From the NCBI GenBank assembly GCA_030247885.1, contig JAPDRO010000014.1, positions 434,001 through 498,000 of the forward strand: a stretch of DNA of 64,000 nt, given 5' to 3'. Positions within the stretch are counted from its first letter, which is position 1; each line of letters starts with the position of its first letter. The DNA comes from Taxawa tesnikishii (nom. ined.) (lineage: Eukaryota > Ascomycota > Dothideomycetes > Dothideales). Under the pieces are notes generated by a model that saw only the letters and a program-made list of their open reading frames with translations, was not told the DNA's origin and did no database searches. Of the stretch, positions 12,801 through 23,857 are shown piece after piece. The position numbers and the translations under genes were made by a program.

Positions 12801-13230
12801 GGATTTCTACAGGCATCTTGCCATCTTTCAATGGTTCGAGGTAAGCAGCTGTTTCGCGAGTCAGCGCAATCCTTCCGCCTCATCACACATGCAAACCTTA
12901 CCCTTCTTCTTGGTCGTAACAATGTAGATGGCTTCAAGGGTAATGACGAAAACAGTCGAGGGAAACTCGTAGCCCAGAAGCCAAAACTGCCCGAACGTCA
13001 GAAGCTGCTGCCTACTGTATAACAAGCTTCAACTCTGTTGGCTCACGTACCTGCATTGCACTGCTCTTGTTGAAGGCCTGTCCCTCATCCGACTTTCCCA
13101 TCACCACCACTATGGAGCCCACGCCGCCAAAAGTGGCATCGTTATTCTTCTTGTCCGCCTTCCATAGCGAAATGAGTCCAGAGAGGCGGTTGTGGAATGT
13201 CTGCTTGTCGATAGAAACCTCGTCCGCCAT
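9896..13230 (-). CDS. SPT16: FACT complex subunit Spt16
   Basis: Histone chaperone subunit of FACT, which loosens and rebuilds nucleosomes during transcription and replication. Exons on the minus strand are 13230-13051, 12986-12902, 12848-12574, 12524-11090 and 11032-9896. All four introns have GT-AG ends and join in phase. The N-terminus has the aminopeptidase-like fold ([24 protein letters not shown]), then the dimerisation and Rtt106-like middle domains. The C-terminus is highly acidic ([18 protein letters not shown]) and ends in a basic AAKP-repeat tail. Two single-base losses break the last exon: in the T run at 10802-10805 (expected [12 protein letters not shown]) and in the A run at 10236-10240 (expected HTFFKDGGW). 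Spt16 is essential in yeasts, so assembly errors are the likely cause. Divergent from SURF1. Confidence 0.96.
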
Positions 13231-13547
13231 GTTGCAGGTAGCCTTTGCGGCTTACAAGGTAGTTTAATCGGTGCGCTCTCTCTGAAGATATGGACGTATG
13301 AGAGGAACAAACGTTTGTGGATTTGGCGAAGACAAAGGCAGAGAAGCGGCGAAGTCGATAGATGTTGATAGTGAGGTCTGAGAGGGGCGGAGGAGAAATC
13401 AATCAAAGACGACGCGGTTACCGCGCCGCCGTAGGCGTTAGCGCGTGTAAATGAGAGGGATTGGAGTTTGGTCCGAGCTCCGTGCCAAGAAACTCGTGCA
13501 TCAGAAGCCGACCTTGATGAAGTGGAAGTGAAGCTCAGTCGCAAAAG
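13231..13547. promoter_or_regulatory. Shared divergent promoter region (SPT16 / SURF1)
   Basis: The 317 bp between the two start codons must hold both promoters and 5' UTRs. No TATA box is evident. Confidence 0.45.
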
Positions 13548-14639
13548 ATGAATATCACTCGAACGTTTCTCAGACGAATACCGCCACTTGCGGAGAGTGC
13601 GCAACTTGGAGGCGTATCACGGACGATACCTCAACGATCAAGATGGATTTGTCCGCAATGTTCACAAGAAACCTCCCCGGCGCGGCTCCAGCGAAGAGGG
13701 TACGCCGCTCAGCCAGCAGACAACCCAGAGTTCGTGTCAATCGTCGACAACCCACCTCAACTCATAAGAGCCGGTAAACGGCACGGATGGGGTCTGGCAG
13801 TGCTAGGTATGGGACCCTTTCGGAAGTGCCCTTCATCTGCATACATGCTAAGCTGCGCTTGTAGCCGTCATTCCCATCACAGCTTTTGCTCTAGGTTCAT
13901 GGCAAGTCCAGCGCTTAGGATGGAAGACCGAGCTCATCGCGCGATTTGAGGATCGTCTCGTCCGTGACCCGCTTCCCCTCCCTCCAGCAGTCGATCCAGC
14001 GGCCATCAAGGACTTCGACTACCGAAGAGTGTACGCAACAGGCAAGTTCCGCCACGACCAGGAGATGCTGATTGGCCCACGACTACTCGATGGAAAAGAT
14101 GGATACCTTGTTATCACTCCATTGGAGCGGCAATTTGAGGGTTACAAGGGCAACACGACTGTGCTAGTCTGCAGAGGATGGATTCCAAAGGACAAAGCTG
14201 CACAGGCATCAAGGCCTGAAGGGTTACCCACAGGCGAGGTTACAGTACAGGGACTTCTGCGAGAGCCGTGGAAAAGAACATGTTCACACCGGAGAACAAA
14301 CCAGAAGAACGCAAGTTCTACTTTCCCGATGTCGAGCAGATGGCTCAGTTCACAGGCAGTCAGCCGGTGTGGATTGAGGAGACGATGAAGCCTGACCTTA
14401 TCGAGTCATACGATAGGGAAGCTAAGGGTATACCTATTGGTAGGCCGCCAGAGGTCAATCTCAGGAACAATCACACACAGTACATCTTCACTTGGTAAGC
14501 TGTCTCTTTGCGATCATCTTGAGGCCTGCGCTAACGCTGGAGAAGGTACTCTCTGTCACTGGCTACGTCAATTATGCTCTGGATGGTTATCAAGAAGCCG
14601 GCGTTGCGTGGCAGAGTGAGGCAGAATAAGGAGTGGTAG
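13548..14639 (+). CDS. SHY1: SURF1/Shy1 cytochrome c oxidase assembly factor
   Basis: Mitochondrial inner-membrane protein that helps assemble cytochrome c oxidase around Cox1. Exons are 13548-13806, 13865-14494 and 14546-14639. The N-terminus is Arg-rich and fits a presequence. The first helix leads into ITAFALGSWQVQRLGWK, the SURF1 signature, and the second helix follows NNHTQYIFTWYSLSLA near the C-terminus. The protein ends RGRVRQNKEW. One base appears missing in the A run at 14272-14275: the frame changes from REPWK to KNMFTPENKPEERKF. Size and order match the family. Confidence 0.93.
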
Positions 14640-14933
14640 ATCTGTTGTGGATAACGCGTTTGTATTGTACAAAAGCTTCGGCTAGAATCACCAGAACTAT
14701 TTGGAATGGCCTGATGGTTGGCCACGTAAAATCAAAGCCTTCCAACTGTTCTACATACACCCAAGAATCGCATATGTTCTCCATCAAATTCAATTCGAAC
14801 GCGTGACGCGTACTGAATAAGGTTGAGCTTATCGATAACGCTAGAGATCCCTGTCCAAAAGTCCGGATGCGCTTTGAATCTGAGCTAAGACTTCATTCGA
14901 AGCTTGTACAAAACACACATACGAACCAGAATC

Positions 14934-15863
14934 ATGTCGGATAGTGAGGATCAAGGCGCGGGTGTGCCTTTGCTAGAGCCACTTTCCCCTTCACCGGAAC
15001 TGCAAACGTCAGGTAAGCGCAAACGCAATGCCGACGGAAAACCCGAGAGCAAGCGCGCAGCGAAGCGGAAGAAGACCAAGAAGCCCAAGGATATCGAGGA
15101 TGATGCACTGGACGTCGAGGCTGGACTGAATCATGCGATCGCGCAAATGGATAGTCAACTTATGGCAGATCACATCGCGCAACGGACGGGCCGGTTCCAG
15201 AGCGACTTGAGCACTATGGAACTGGATGAGCTCCGCATACCCGGTCGGTCAGCCTTCACCGATGGAAGGAAACCGCTAACACCATCGGCAGCAAGCGCCA
15301 TAATGGACACTACTGGATGGGACAAGCCACGTAACCTCGAGAACTTGCCGTCGTTCCTGGAGCGATACTCGCGCAGCAAGAGGGGAAGGGCAAGAACAAG
15401 CTCTCCGATGCACATGAGGGAAAGGACAGCCGCACACACTCGTGGTAGCTGGTGCAGGGTTAAGAGCTGCAGAGCTGACAAGAGCGCTGAGAAAGTTTCA
15501 GACTAAGGAGGCAATGGTCGCGAAGCTGTTCGCCAAGCACATCAAATTACGGGAGCAAGCGGATATGGTGAAGAAATCGCGGATAAGCATAGGAGTTGGT
15601 ACCCCGCAGCGAATCACGGACTTACTGGAAGACGGTAAGGGCTTACGAAACGGCTCGTAGACAAGCGCTTACGGATAGCAGGCGCACTGGGTCAATCTGG
15701 TTTGGAGAGGATTGTTATCGATGCTTCACACATCGACCAGAAGAAGAGAGGTATTCTGGACATGAAGGAGATCGAAGTGCCGCTTGTGAGACTGCTAAGT
15801 CGTGAGGACCTCAGGAGCAAGTACGGCGCTGGGGAGGGAAAGGTGGAGTTGCTGTTCTACTAA
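14934..15863 (+). CDS. CMS1: Cms1-type 90S pre-ribosome protein
   Basis: Nuclear protein associated with the U3-containing 90S pre-ribosome. The N-terminus is acidic, then Lys-rich (GKRKRNADGKPESKRAAKRK). It is followed by FLERYSR, VVAGAGLRAAELTRAL (the P-loop/helicase-like core), VGTPQRITDLLEDG and ERIVIDASHIDQKKRGILD. This order is that of Cms1/CMSS1. The intron runs 15635-15681 (47 nt). Two single-base losses shift the frame, in the G run at 15382-15385 and in the GGGAAAGG run at 15418-15425. After both, the conserved core reads continuously to the stop. It is short for a helicase and lacks the full DEAD-box set, as expected for this family. Confidence 0.85.
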
Positions 15864-16498
15864 AGTGTCCATCGCCAGCCTCACGACGGCTGGGAGATGC
15901 TCCCAAGGATGTAGACCTCCAGCACTTTAGGATATCGTCGCAGGGCAGGATAGCGATGGCAAGCGCATGTATTTGCGGCAAGGAAGATAGCGTTACTACC
16001 CTTGATCGGCCATGGCGTTTCTGGCTCATAGGGCTTCGGGCAAGAGCTGACCACTTCTGATCAGTTTCTGAAGAACAGTTGCTGGAGATGCTACACCAGT
16101 GACATGTATCAGTATCCTGCCACAGGAGCATTACGATGGGAGTTGATGATCTCCAAGCTGAGGGTCTTTCCGAAGAAGGACACCAAGAAAGAGGAGTTCG
16201 TGCTCCACTGAATTGGAAGTCGCATCACCGCACCTTCCTTCACCACCATACGCCACCACCGAACCTTCCAATTGCATCGAGCCTTTCTCATGTTTACTTG
16301 GTGACGTGTCTCGCCCTCTGTAATCCGCTTTCTCAACTTCTCTACAACGTCCCTCTTCCCTTCTTCTCATTCCAACCTCTTCTCGTCTCAATTCCACACC
16401 TTGCCTTTGACACCCAAATCTACACACACACATCTGATCCGTCATCAAACGCTAACCCGCTCTGACCTGTCAACGATCAAACCTCCTTCCTCTGCATC
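15864..16498. promoter_or_regulatory. Intergenic with pyrimidine-rich promoter
   Basis: 635 bp with no gene seen. From about 16300 to 16440 the plus strand is strongly C/T-rich (for example CTTCCCTTCTTCTCATTCC), which is common just upstream of well-expressed fungal genes and points to the promoter/5' UTR of the next gene. Confidence 0.4.
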
Positions 16499-18578
16499 AT
16501 GACTCGCTCGACGGGTGCCTTCGTGGCTCTAGCAGCATCGCTGTTGGCTGCTTGCCCAACTGCTTCTGCAGGACCCATCAATGGAACAGGCTTCAACATT
16601 ACTGCATCCGGTGTCAGCGTCCGCATCGGTGACGACTGGGGCACTGAGGTCGACTTGGATTCACTTTCGGTTGATACCGCTGAGCAGATTGGTACGCCCC
16701 CGGCATCTGCAGTGCTGACGAGCCTCACTAACATGGAGGAGTCTGCATTGAGAACGCCTGGCGTCAGGCCATGAGCTCAACCATCTGCGAACCTCACGAT
16801 ATGAATTGTCTTTGCCTGGACATGGGCTTTCACAACGTGGGTTCTCTGCTGTCTGGAATGTGTGAACCCACTAACACGTCCTCAGGTTCTGAAAACCATC
16901 GAGGCCGACACGTGTGCTACCAGTTCTTCAGAGGGTTTGCCCACCATCGATTCCCACTACCTTCTTGATATTCGCTGCCGCGAAATCTTCCAGAAGCACC
17001 CCGACCTTGCGGCGTCGCTCACCACTCCCGCTTTCCCTTCTGGTACCACTATTGCATCCTGGCTCCGGTCTTGTAACAATGCTTCCAACCAATCTTCCAA
17101 GAACGCCGATCATCACGACAATCCGGGCACCAAGATCGGTTCTCGCAGTGGGGACGATACCGAGGACGAACGCTATCCATCCGATCTGCCAATCTTCGAA
17201 GAGACGAAGGAGATACTGAACGATGGATCGCGCGCCTTGATCTCATCTAGCGACGACAGCTCCGACAACGAGAGCTCCAGCAGCTCCGACGATGAAGACG
17301 TTACTGCAGCTCACGACAAGCGCTGCGTGACCATGTATAATGAATTTGTGTCTGACCTTTGCGAAGACGAGCCTTTGCGATCATGCTAAAGGATGTTTGC
17401 GAAGGCTCTGGTTACGACGCCAATAAATCAACCTCGGAGAAGCGCCAAGATAGCAGCTCAAGTGATGAAGACAGCCTTTCTGCTCGAGGGTTTGACCTCG
17501 ACGACCTCAGCGACCTCAGTGACTATGCGGAACAGTTTCTGGAAGACGCAGTCGATTACTTGGATAATCTTGCTCTTGGATCACGAAGCACTAGTGGAGC
17601 AAATGATTCAACTACGGCGAGATGCTCGGCACTCCATTGCCAGAGATACCTTGACAGTACAGGCTGCGGTGAGTGCTACCTCGACGCCAATTCATCCGAA
17701 TGTGACCGCCAGATGCTGAAGTGCCACCGCGAACACCCCAAGGAGATGGAGGCGTACCAGAAGTGCATGGCGAAAAATGTGGTCGTCGGCATGCAAGACA
17801 CATCAGCTCGACTACCAAAGACCTCCCAAAACTGGTCAGCTGGTCCGTTTATTCATCGTGCTTACATGGTTGCTTGGGCGAGACTTCCTGCCTAGACCCA
17901 ACTCGTCTTCAGTACTCTACCTGGTGCTTGGGAGAATATGGTTGTTCGAGATACATCCAGACTTGCACGAAGGATTGCCTGAAGCAATACTCAAACCTAG
18001 CGCTCTACCCTGATGGTCGCCGCGACGACTTCGTCCTCTGGATCGACCCATCCCAAGTACAATGCTACCGCGACTGTCGCGAGCAGTCTTCACCAGCCGG
18101 AAACTGTGGTTCGTTGGATGATTGTCATTCTAACCACTCCGTCTCGAAGACCTGTTTGTTGCACGTCGAGGAGTGCTTCTGTAATAGCCCCGCTGTCAAG
18201 GATTCAATGGTCAACTGCCTCATGTCCAACTGCGACGCTCAACGCACCCGGCCGGATGGTTTGCAGTTGATGTGGAAGTGTTCGGCCAGCCGTGAACGCT
18301 ACGCCGCGGACGAAAGGGTTTTTGGTGTTGACGGGTTCTCTGGACGTACGTTGAACGAGAAGCCGGTTTCTTACACCAACGATACCTCGTCCGATGAGAG
18401 CGACACTTCCTCAAGTGAGAACAGCAGCTCCGACTCCGATAGCGACACGCTCACTACCCTTTTCGCGATCCCTGCTCAGACCGTGAACGGCGACCCCAAT
18501 AATGTGCGATGCGTCGACACCGTCACTGACAGTGACGACAGTGACAGTGACAGCGACTCCGAAACAGACACAAACTGA
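16499..18578 (+). CDS. Secreted acidic Cys-rich protein with CFEM-like start
   Basis: Signal peptide (MTRSTGAFVALAASLLAAC), then a Cys cluster that resembles a CFEM domain (IVCIENAWRQAMSSTIC, then NCLCLDMGF). Later blocks again carry many Cys (HCQRYLDSTGCGECYLD; WCLGEYGCSRYIQTCTKDC; HVEECFCNS). Between them lie Asp/Ser-rich linkers (SSDDSSDNESSSSSDDED), and the C-terminus is a long Ser-Asp repeat. Introns are 16692-16741 and 16837-16885. Two single-base losses are inferred, near 17372 (GAGCC) and near 17830 (CCCAAAA); Cys spacing continues across both. I infer a secreted, metal- or wall-interacting protein. CFEM domains in other fungi can bind haem or act at the surface, but the rest is not a family I know. 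Confidence 0.7.
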
Positions 18579-19271
18579 GCTGAAGGACAAGAAGAGAGCG
18601 GGCTTCAGCACCGGCATGGATCCGTACGTACTAGAAGGACCCAGGAACCGCAATAGCCTCACCCTTTGTGTCGAAGGAGCTGCATCACTACTCAAGCAAA
18701 GTCTGCTCTTTCACCAACTGGCATGGCTAGGCTATTTACTCGTGGCATCTTCAGCTGGCAGGTATAGTTTGCGTGTAGTGTTGTGGAGGATAACGTATGT
18801 ACCATAGAAAACTAGAGACCATGAGTGTATGCATTGGACGCAGTGTTCGCTTACACGTTGTCATCACATTGCTTGTGGCGTTGTTGTCGGCCTCTGTGTG
18901 ATATAGTTCTTAGAAATTCGATGCAGTCGGGGTTTTCAGTCCTCCCGCGGTCAACAAATCTAGAGCAACAGCTTGACCTTGCAACCTAACACGGTTCATT
19001 GGTTTATAAGTTTCGCGTTGGTGTGGATGCGATGACTTCGCCATGCTGGTGCTGATTCAGTGATTGCCTCTGGGGCGGCTGATCCTCGGGTTGCGGAGAG
19101 TGAACGACAGCTCTCCCGGCGTGTCGCGTCACTTTCATGTCGCCTTCTCGAAACAGCTTCAACCATCTGTAATCAACCACACAGCATCCTCCATACCCTT
19201 CCCCTCGCACTTCTCGTTGGCATATATCCTCGTCCCTGCTAACTCGACACACCTGCGCCGCACTACCCAGC
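18579..19271. other. Intergenic, no gene seen
   Basis: About 0.7 kb between two same-strand genes. It should hold the 3' end of the Cys-rich gene and the promoter of RPN5. From about 19180 the sequence is C/T-rich, as expected for a 5' UTR. Confidence 0.4.
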
Positions 19272-20947
19272 ATGTCCGACGGCGCTATCATCAAGGCCGA
19301 CCGGGACTTCACCAAAGAAGTTGACAAGGCCATCCCCGAAGCTCAGGAGCTTGCAAAGGTCCGTCAAGATCCCTTATGTGGTTGCAGGTATGCATGTTCA
19401 TTATTGACCGCAACCAGAGCAATGTTCAGGGGCGGTAGAGAAGCTCCTTGCACTCGAGAAGCAGACCAGACAGGTATGCAATCCAACAGCCGCTGCCACT
19501 GCGCGTATGCTTAATTGAGCAGGCCTCCGATCTTCCCTCCACTTCGAGAATTCTCGTCGCCATTGTCACAATATGCAAGGAATCTGGTGACTGGAGTCTG
19601 TTGAACGAGCAGGTGCTGCTCTTGTCGAAGAAGCATGGCCAGCTCAAACAGGCTATCACCAAGATGGTGCAAGAGTCGATGGGGTTTCTCGAAGATGCGC
19701 CGAACACAGAAGCGAAACTCTCCCTCATCGAGACGTTGAGGACCGTTACAGAGGGAAAGGTATGCGGTTTTGGGTCACTGAGAGGGTCCGGGGCTGATAC
19801 TGGCTGTCACAGATCTTTGTCGAAGTCGAGAGGGCGAGAGTTACACGTATTCTATCGAACATCAAGAAGGAGCAAGGAGACATCAACGCCGCTACCGACA
19901 CTCTATGCGAACTGCAAGTTGAGACATTCGGCTCCATGTCGAGAAGGGAGAAGACCGAGTTCATCTTAGAGCAAGTCGCACTTTGCATAGAGAAGGGAGA
20001 TTGGACACAAGCAGGCATTCTCGGCCGCAAGATCAGCACACGTTACTTCGCACGGAAACCAAAGAAGTCAGAAGAACAGCTGGAGAAGGAGCGGAAGGAG
20101 CGCGAAGAGAAGGCGAGAAAGAAGGGCGTTGAGCCAGAGGAGCCGGAGCCAGAAGACGACGTGACCGATCTGAAGCTGCGCTACTACGAGCAGCAGATCA
20201 CACTTGCGAAGCACGAGGACAAGTACCTGGAGGTCTGCAAGCACTACAGGCAGGTTCTTGACACGGATGCGGTTGAAAACAACCCGGATCAATTGCGGGC
20301 AGTAAGTTGGACGACGTGGGATGTAACAAACTTATCTTACGCGACTACAGGCGCTCCAAAGAGTCATCTACTTCATCATCCTCTCTCCGTACGATAACGA
20401 GCAATCCGACCTTCTCCACCGCATCCACCGCGATACCCGCAACCAACAAGTGCCCACAGACGCTTCCCTGCTCCGCCTTTTCACGGTTCCCGAACTCATG
20501 CGCTGGCCGTCAGTCGCTGAGAATTACGGACCGCATCTTTGCTCTACCGACATCTTCGATGCCTCTCCTAACGACCAGGACCCCAAGGCGCACACCCGCT
20601 GGCTGGACTTCCGCAAGCGCGTCATCGAGCACAACGTTCGTGTGGTCGCCAAGTACTACACTCGTATCCACTTTAAACGCTTGACAGAGCTTCTCGACTT
20701 GAGCGAGGAGGAGACGGAGAAGTACATCAGTGACCTGGTCGTCAGCAAGACCATCTACGCAAAGATTGACCGTCCAGCCCGGGTTGTCAGCTTCGAGAAG
20801 AAGCGGGACGCTGACGAGGTACTGAACGAATGGTCGGGCAACATGAAGAGCTTGCTTGGCTTGCTGGAGCGGATTGATCATCTCATTACCAAGGAGGAGA
20901 TGATGGCGAGCATTCAGCCGGTGAAGGGGGCAAGGTCAAGGGTATGA
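19272..20947 (+). CDS. RPN5: 26S proteasome lid subunit Rpn5
   Basis: PCI-domain scaffold subunit of the 19S lid. Exons are 19272-19358, 19418-19473, 19523-19759, 19813-20301 and 20351-20947. Conserved blocks are visible: LLALEKQTRQ, ASDLPSTSRILVAIVTICK, DWSLLNEQVLLLSKKHGQLK, FILEQVALCIEKGDW, DLKLRYYEQQITLAKHE, and the C-terminal PCI region (AKYYTRIHFKRLTELLDL). Two single-base losses are inferred: in the G run at about 19430, and in the G run at about 20926-20930. With the latter corrected the protein would end KGMKAH at a TAA at 20956-20958 rather than at 20947. The first donor (GTCCGT) is unusual, and the choice of acceptor at 19417 is inferred from frame. Confidence 0.94.
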
Positions 20948-21147
20948 AGGCACACTAATCTCGCATTGCATGGAAAGGCGGGGTAGGGCGTACTGAGTGA
21001 CGGAATTGTGTACACTATTGGGTGTAATCTAGACATGGCGCTGGAGAAGCGCCTCTATGCTGCAGAATGCAGCTCCTGAACTAGTCACCCGCACGAACGG
21101 GCATCTGTTTGTCTATCCCAGACCTTTGTCCAACGCCTGTGATGCAT

Positions 21148-22245
21148 CTAGCGGTCTTCTAACAAACTGCACCCCGATCCTCTAGAACGGAACGTCCATG
21201 TCCTCAACACTCTCTTCCCCTTTCCTACCTTCCCCGCATCAGGCTCAGCCACCATCTCCCTAATGAATGCCACCAACGCAGCAACATACTGCTTCTGGCT
21301 GCTGGGCAGAAAGTGGCCACCAGGATGATAGACAACCCTCGCCACACCGTCCTCAACCCCTCTCCCCGTCACACAAGCATCCACAAGCCTCAAGCTCCTC
21401 TTCTCCTCAACCACCGTATCCACACTGCCCAAGAAGTGCAGCATGGGCGTCGCAATCTTAGGCTCATAAAATGCTTGATACAGCGCATTCGTACTGGCCC
21501 CAAACCCACTATAACTCACCGCGAACTTCAACGCCGGGTGCACCACGTCCGTCACGAACCCCGTATCCTCTGTGAAGGAGTCGGGATACCGCATCCCGCC
21601 CTTCAACTGTGCGGCCTCGAACGCTTCACGCCGCCCGGGCTCGAGTAGAGAGGCCACCATTCCTGCAGCCGCGGCGCCTTGGCTGAATCCGATACATCCG
21701 TCAAACGGACCTTGCTCTTTCAACACCGACGCGACGGTCTCAAACCCGCGCTCCATGCCCTCGTAGTAGTACGGTTCGGCATCTCCTTTCCTCCGCCACC
21801 AGGCATAGGCCTCGGGGTCGTCGTCCGCGTTCGCAGCGCTCGCGCCATCCACGTCGTGGCCCGGGATGTCGGAGACGGAGAGCTTGATGGGCGCGGTCGG
21901 GTAATGCAGTTCGACGCCGCCGGGGTAGTTGGGTAGGTGTCCAGGTTTGGGAGCAGCGGGGAAATGCTTTTCGAGGTTCTTTTCTAGGGCGCGGGTTTTC
22001 GCATGGAAGAGAGGTCCGGATTGCGTGAAGCCGTGTAGCATGAGGATTTTGAGCTTGCGCGGGGTGGTGGCGATGGTGGTGGACATTGTAACTGAGTGTT
22101 GTAAGGTGATAAATGGGAGAGCGGAGGGTCGGTAGTTGGGGAGAGCAAGGGCGGTGACTGCCTTGGTGATGGCGGTGTTGGTGGCGCGGAGCGGTAATGT
22201 TGCTGATAGCGTACGGCGGAAGAGTGCGCCAGCGGTGGATATCAT
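21148..22245 (-). CDS. FSH1-family serine hydrolase
   Basis: Alpha/beta hydrolase of the Fsh1 family. Visible are LKILMLHGFTQSG, the nucleophile elbow GFSQGAAAAG, and the His motif YHPGGHFLP near the end. The frame is open to 22485, but an upstream start would overlap the neighbouring gene and cross a CGACTT repeat, so I place the start at the Met at 22245. That gives a basic leader (MISTAGALFRRTLSATLPLR) that could be a mitochondrial presequence. The alternative Met at 22086 (MSTTIATTPRKLK) starts right at the domain. The C-terminus is odd. A lost base in the C run at 21217-21220 would explain why the last residues look random; the next frame ends VEDMDVPF at 21182. The substrate is not predictable. 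Confidence 0.85.
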   Translation of the reverse strand: MISTAGALFRRTLSATLPLRATNTAITKAVTALALPNYRPSALPFITLQHSVTMSTTIATTPRKLKILMLHGFTQSGPLFHAKTRALEKNLEKHFPAAPKPGHLPNYPGGVELHYPTAPIKLSVSDIPGHDVDGASAANADDDPEAYAWWRRKGDAEPYYYEGMERGFETVASVLKEQGPFDGCIGFSQGAAAAGMVASLLEPGRREAFEAAQLKGGMRYPDSFTEDTGFVTDVVHPALKFAVSYSGFGASTNALYQAFYEPKIATPMLHFLGSVDTVVEEKRSLRLVDACVTGRGVEDGVARVVYHPGGHFLPSSQKQYVAALVAFIREMVAEPDAGKVGKGKRVLRTWTFRSRGSGCSLLEDR

Positions 22246-22478
22246 TGAGAGTCCATTGCGATGTATGGTGGTGCGGAAACGCAGTGAGGTATCTTTTCGC
22301 TGACCGTTGCGACCTCGTACCTGCGTCATGATCGTGCCGAAAGTGGGGCTATACCAGACCCTGCCAAGGAGAGCGAGCCTCTTTCGACTTCGACTTCGAC
22401 TTCGACTCGACTTCTTCCCTTTATCATGCACTGCATATCTTCTTTGACTTCGGTATAGACCCCTGTGTTTTCCTCGAA
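22246..22478. promoter_or_regulatory. Divergent promoter with CGACTT repeat
   Basis: 233 bp between two divergent genes. At 22386-22411 the plus strand holds a short run of TTCGAC/CGACTT units followed by CGACTTCTTCC. If the minus gene started at 22485 this would code for a Ser-Arg repeat, but a promoter position is more likely. Confidence 0.4.
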
Positions 22479-22811
22479 ATGTCACTCCAACAGCGATCTC
22501 GTATTATAGTCCGCACGAGTGCCCTCCGCGCTCGATATCTCACCACCACTAGCCCCCGGTTCCGTCCTAAACCTAGGCAGCCGGAAGAGGAGATCCACAA
22601 ACCGTCGCTAGGTGGCTCCTCTATGGGACATCTTATATCGGAGCTCAGTGCCACAAAGCCTGGAATGGAGGCTCGGAGACCCGAAGGCCGTACCATGAGC
22701 GAAGAACAGCGGACCTTCGCTCGCAGGATTGTCTTCTGGGTCATGGGCGTACCCGTCGCTCTGGGCGGGAGTTTCTTAGTTCTGCGACTGGCTGTTCTGG
22801 AAAGAGACTGA
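22479..22811 (+). CDS. Small mitochondrial-type membrane protein (110 aa)
   Basis: Intronless 110-residue protein. The N-terminus is basic with the look of a presequence (SRIIVRTSALRARYLTTTSP). A Met/Glu-rich middle follows, and then one hydrophobic helix near the C-terminus (IVFWVMGVPVALGGSFLVLR). The layout fits a small inner-membrane protein. I do not recognise the family. It lies divergent from the FSH1-type gene and likely shares its promoter. Confidence 0.6.
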   Translation: MSLQQRSRIIVRTSALRARYLTTTSPRFRPKPRQPEEEIHKPSLGGSSMGHLISELSATKPGMEARRPEGRTMSEEQRTFARRIVFWVMGVPVALGGSFLVLRLAVLERD

Positions 22812-23052
22812 GGATGACACGGGAGGATTTTGCGGTTGCGTTATCGAGGGAAGCAGCGTATTCGAAGAACACATACGAATCTGGACCGAAACGGATTTGG
22901 AACTGGAGATAGCACAACGGTGTGGGATGGGAAGGCTACAGCATTCATGGCAGTTTGCGAGTGCTGCCTCAGGATGATGCGTCTTCGGATATCCCACACA
23001 AGGCACGGAGGGCTGCCTTGGCTGCCTCACCCACGAGTACTGGATCTTCCGT

Positions 23053-23857
23053 TCAGTATGTTACAGACAAATGCCCTACGAGGGTGACAGATTTCCATGA
23101 CTGGTGGCGCTTCCGAACCATGATTTGCAAATGCTCATAAATCCGCCGATCTGTTACTGCTATATACTCTTGTAGTTGTCCAACTTGTCGAATCTGGAAT
23201 GTCGTTACACCATCAAGAGAAGGAGTGATCAACTTTTTGTCCACCAAATCAACCAACGGCCCATCTATCCATCCATTGTATTGAGCCACACTCCAATCGC
23301 GGTCTTTACCTCGGTCTTACATGAAGAATCATATGCTCCCCCTTGGCATCTGATTGACTGGTCCTCTTGGTACTTTCCTGGAACAAGGTGATCTTGTGAA
23401 TGACCTTCTCACCCAGGGCTTTTTGTGCCGAACTGGGAACCAAGCCACAGTTCTTGCATTCTCAGTCGCCAAGAGCGCTCGGCCCTCGTCGGTACTTGTG
23501 TCGAAGTCCTCGCCAGGCCAAGGTGGAGAGATTGTCAAGCCACGACTCGCAAGCGCTCTGTACATAGCGGCCAACGTTCTTGGGTTCACGATTTGAACTC
23601 GAAAGACTTGCTGGATAAGGCCCTTCGTGCTGACAGGTAGAGCATCCGCTTGGGATTCCCATTCCAGAAATACAACATCGGCCCAGTACTGCGATCGTTT
23701 GAGCTCCTTGGTGACGCCGCGCCTCGGACCCATGGTTCTTGGAGACCAGTTGTCATGTGCAACGATAACTGCGTCTCTGGAATTGTACGCGTTGGCATAG
23801 TATCCACTCTGCTCTGGAAGGTTAACTCGAGGTGGACTTGGTGCAGAACTGATACCT
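23053..23857 (-). CDS. Hypothetical protein, boundaries uncertain
   Basis: A coding-like stretch on the minus strand that I do not recognise. From about 23857 the frame reads YYANAYNSRDAVIVAHDN, RSQYWADVVFLEWES, then VFRVQIVNPRTLAAMYRALA and FDTSTDEGRALLATENAR. Around the A run near 23424-23428 the frame shifts by one base and continues KVIHKITLFQES. A GTAAGA donor after MILH then leads to another open stretch (TFQIRQVGQLQEYIAVTDRR) that stops at 23053. The first exon was not found, although a GTATCAG start after an AATAG acceptor suggests one upstream. There is no signal peptide or membrane helix. Confidence 0.4.

Noticed and set aside
13110-13604. 164-codon minus-strand frame spanning the SPT16 start
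   Set aside because: It overlaps SPT16 exon 1 in another frame and the SURF1 start; no motif.
22246-22485. Longer N-terminus of the FSH1-type protein with a Ser-Arg repeat
   Set aside because: It would overlap the start of the divergent gene and translate a simple CGACTT repeat; an internal Met gives a sensible presequence.
23636-23662. D-arm-like GGTAGAGCATCCGC resembling a tRNA
   Set aside because: No acceptor or T arm at the right distance; it lies in a coding-like segment of the minus strand.
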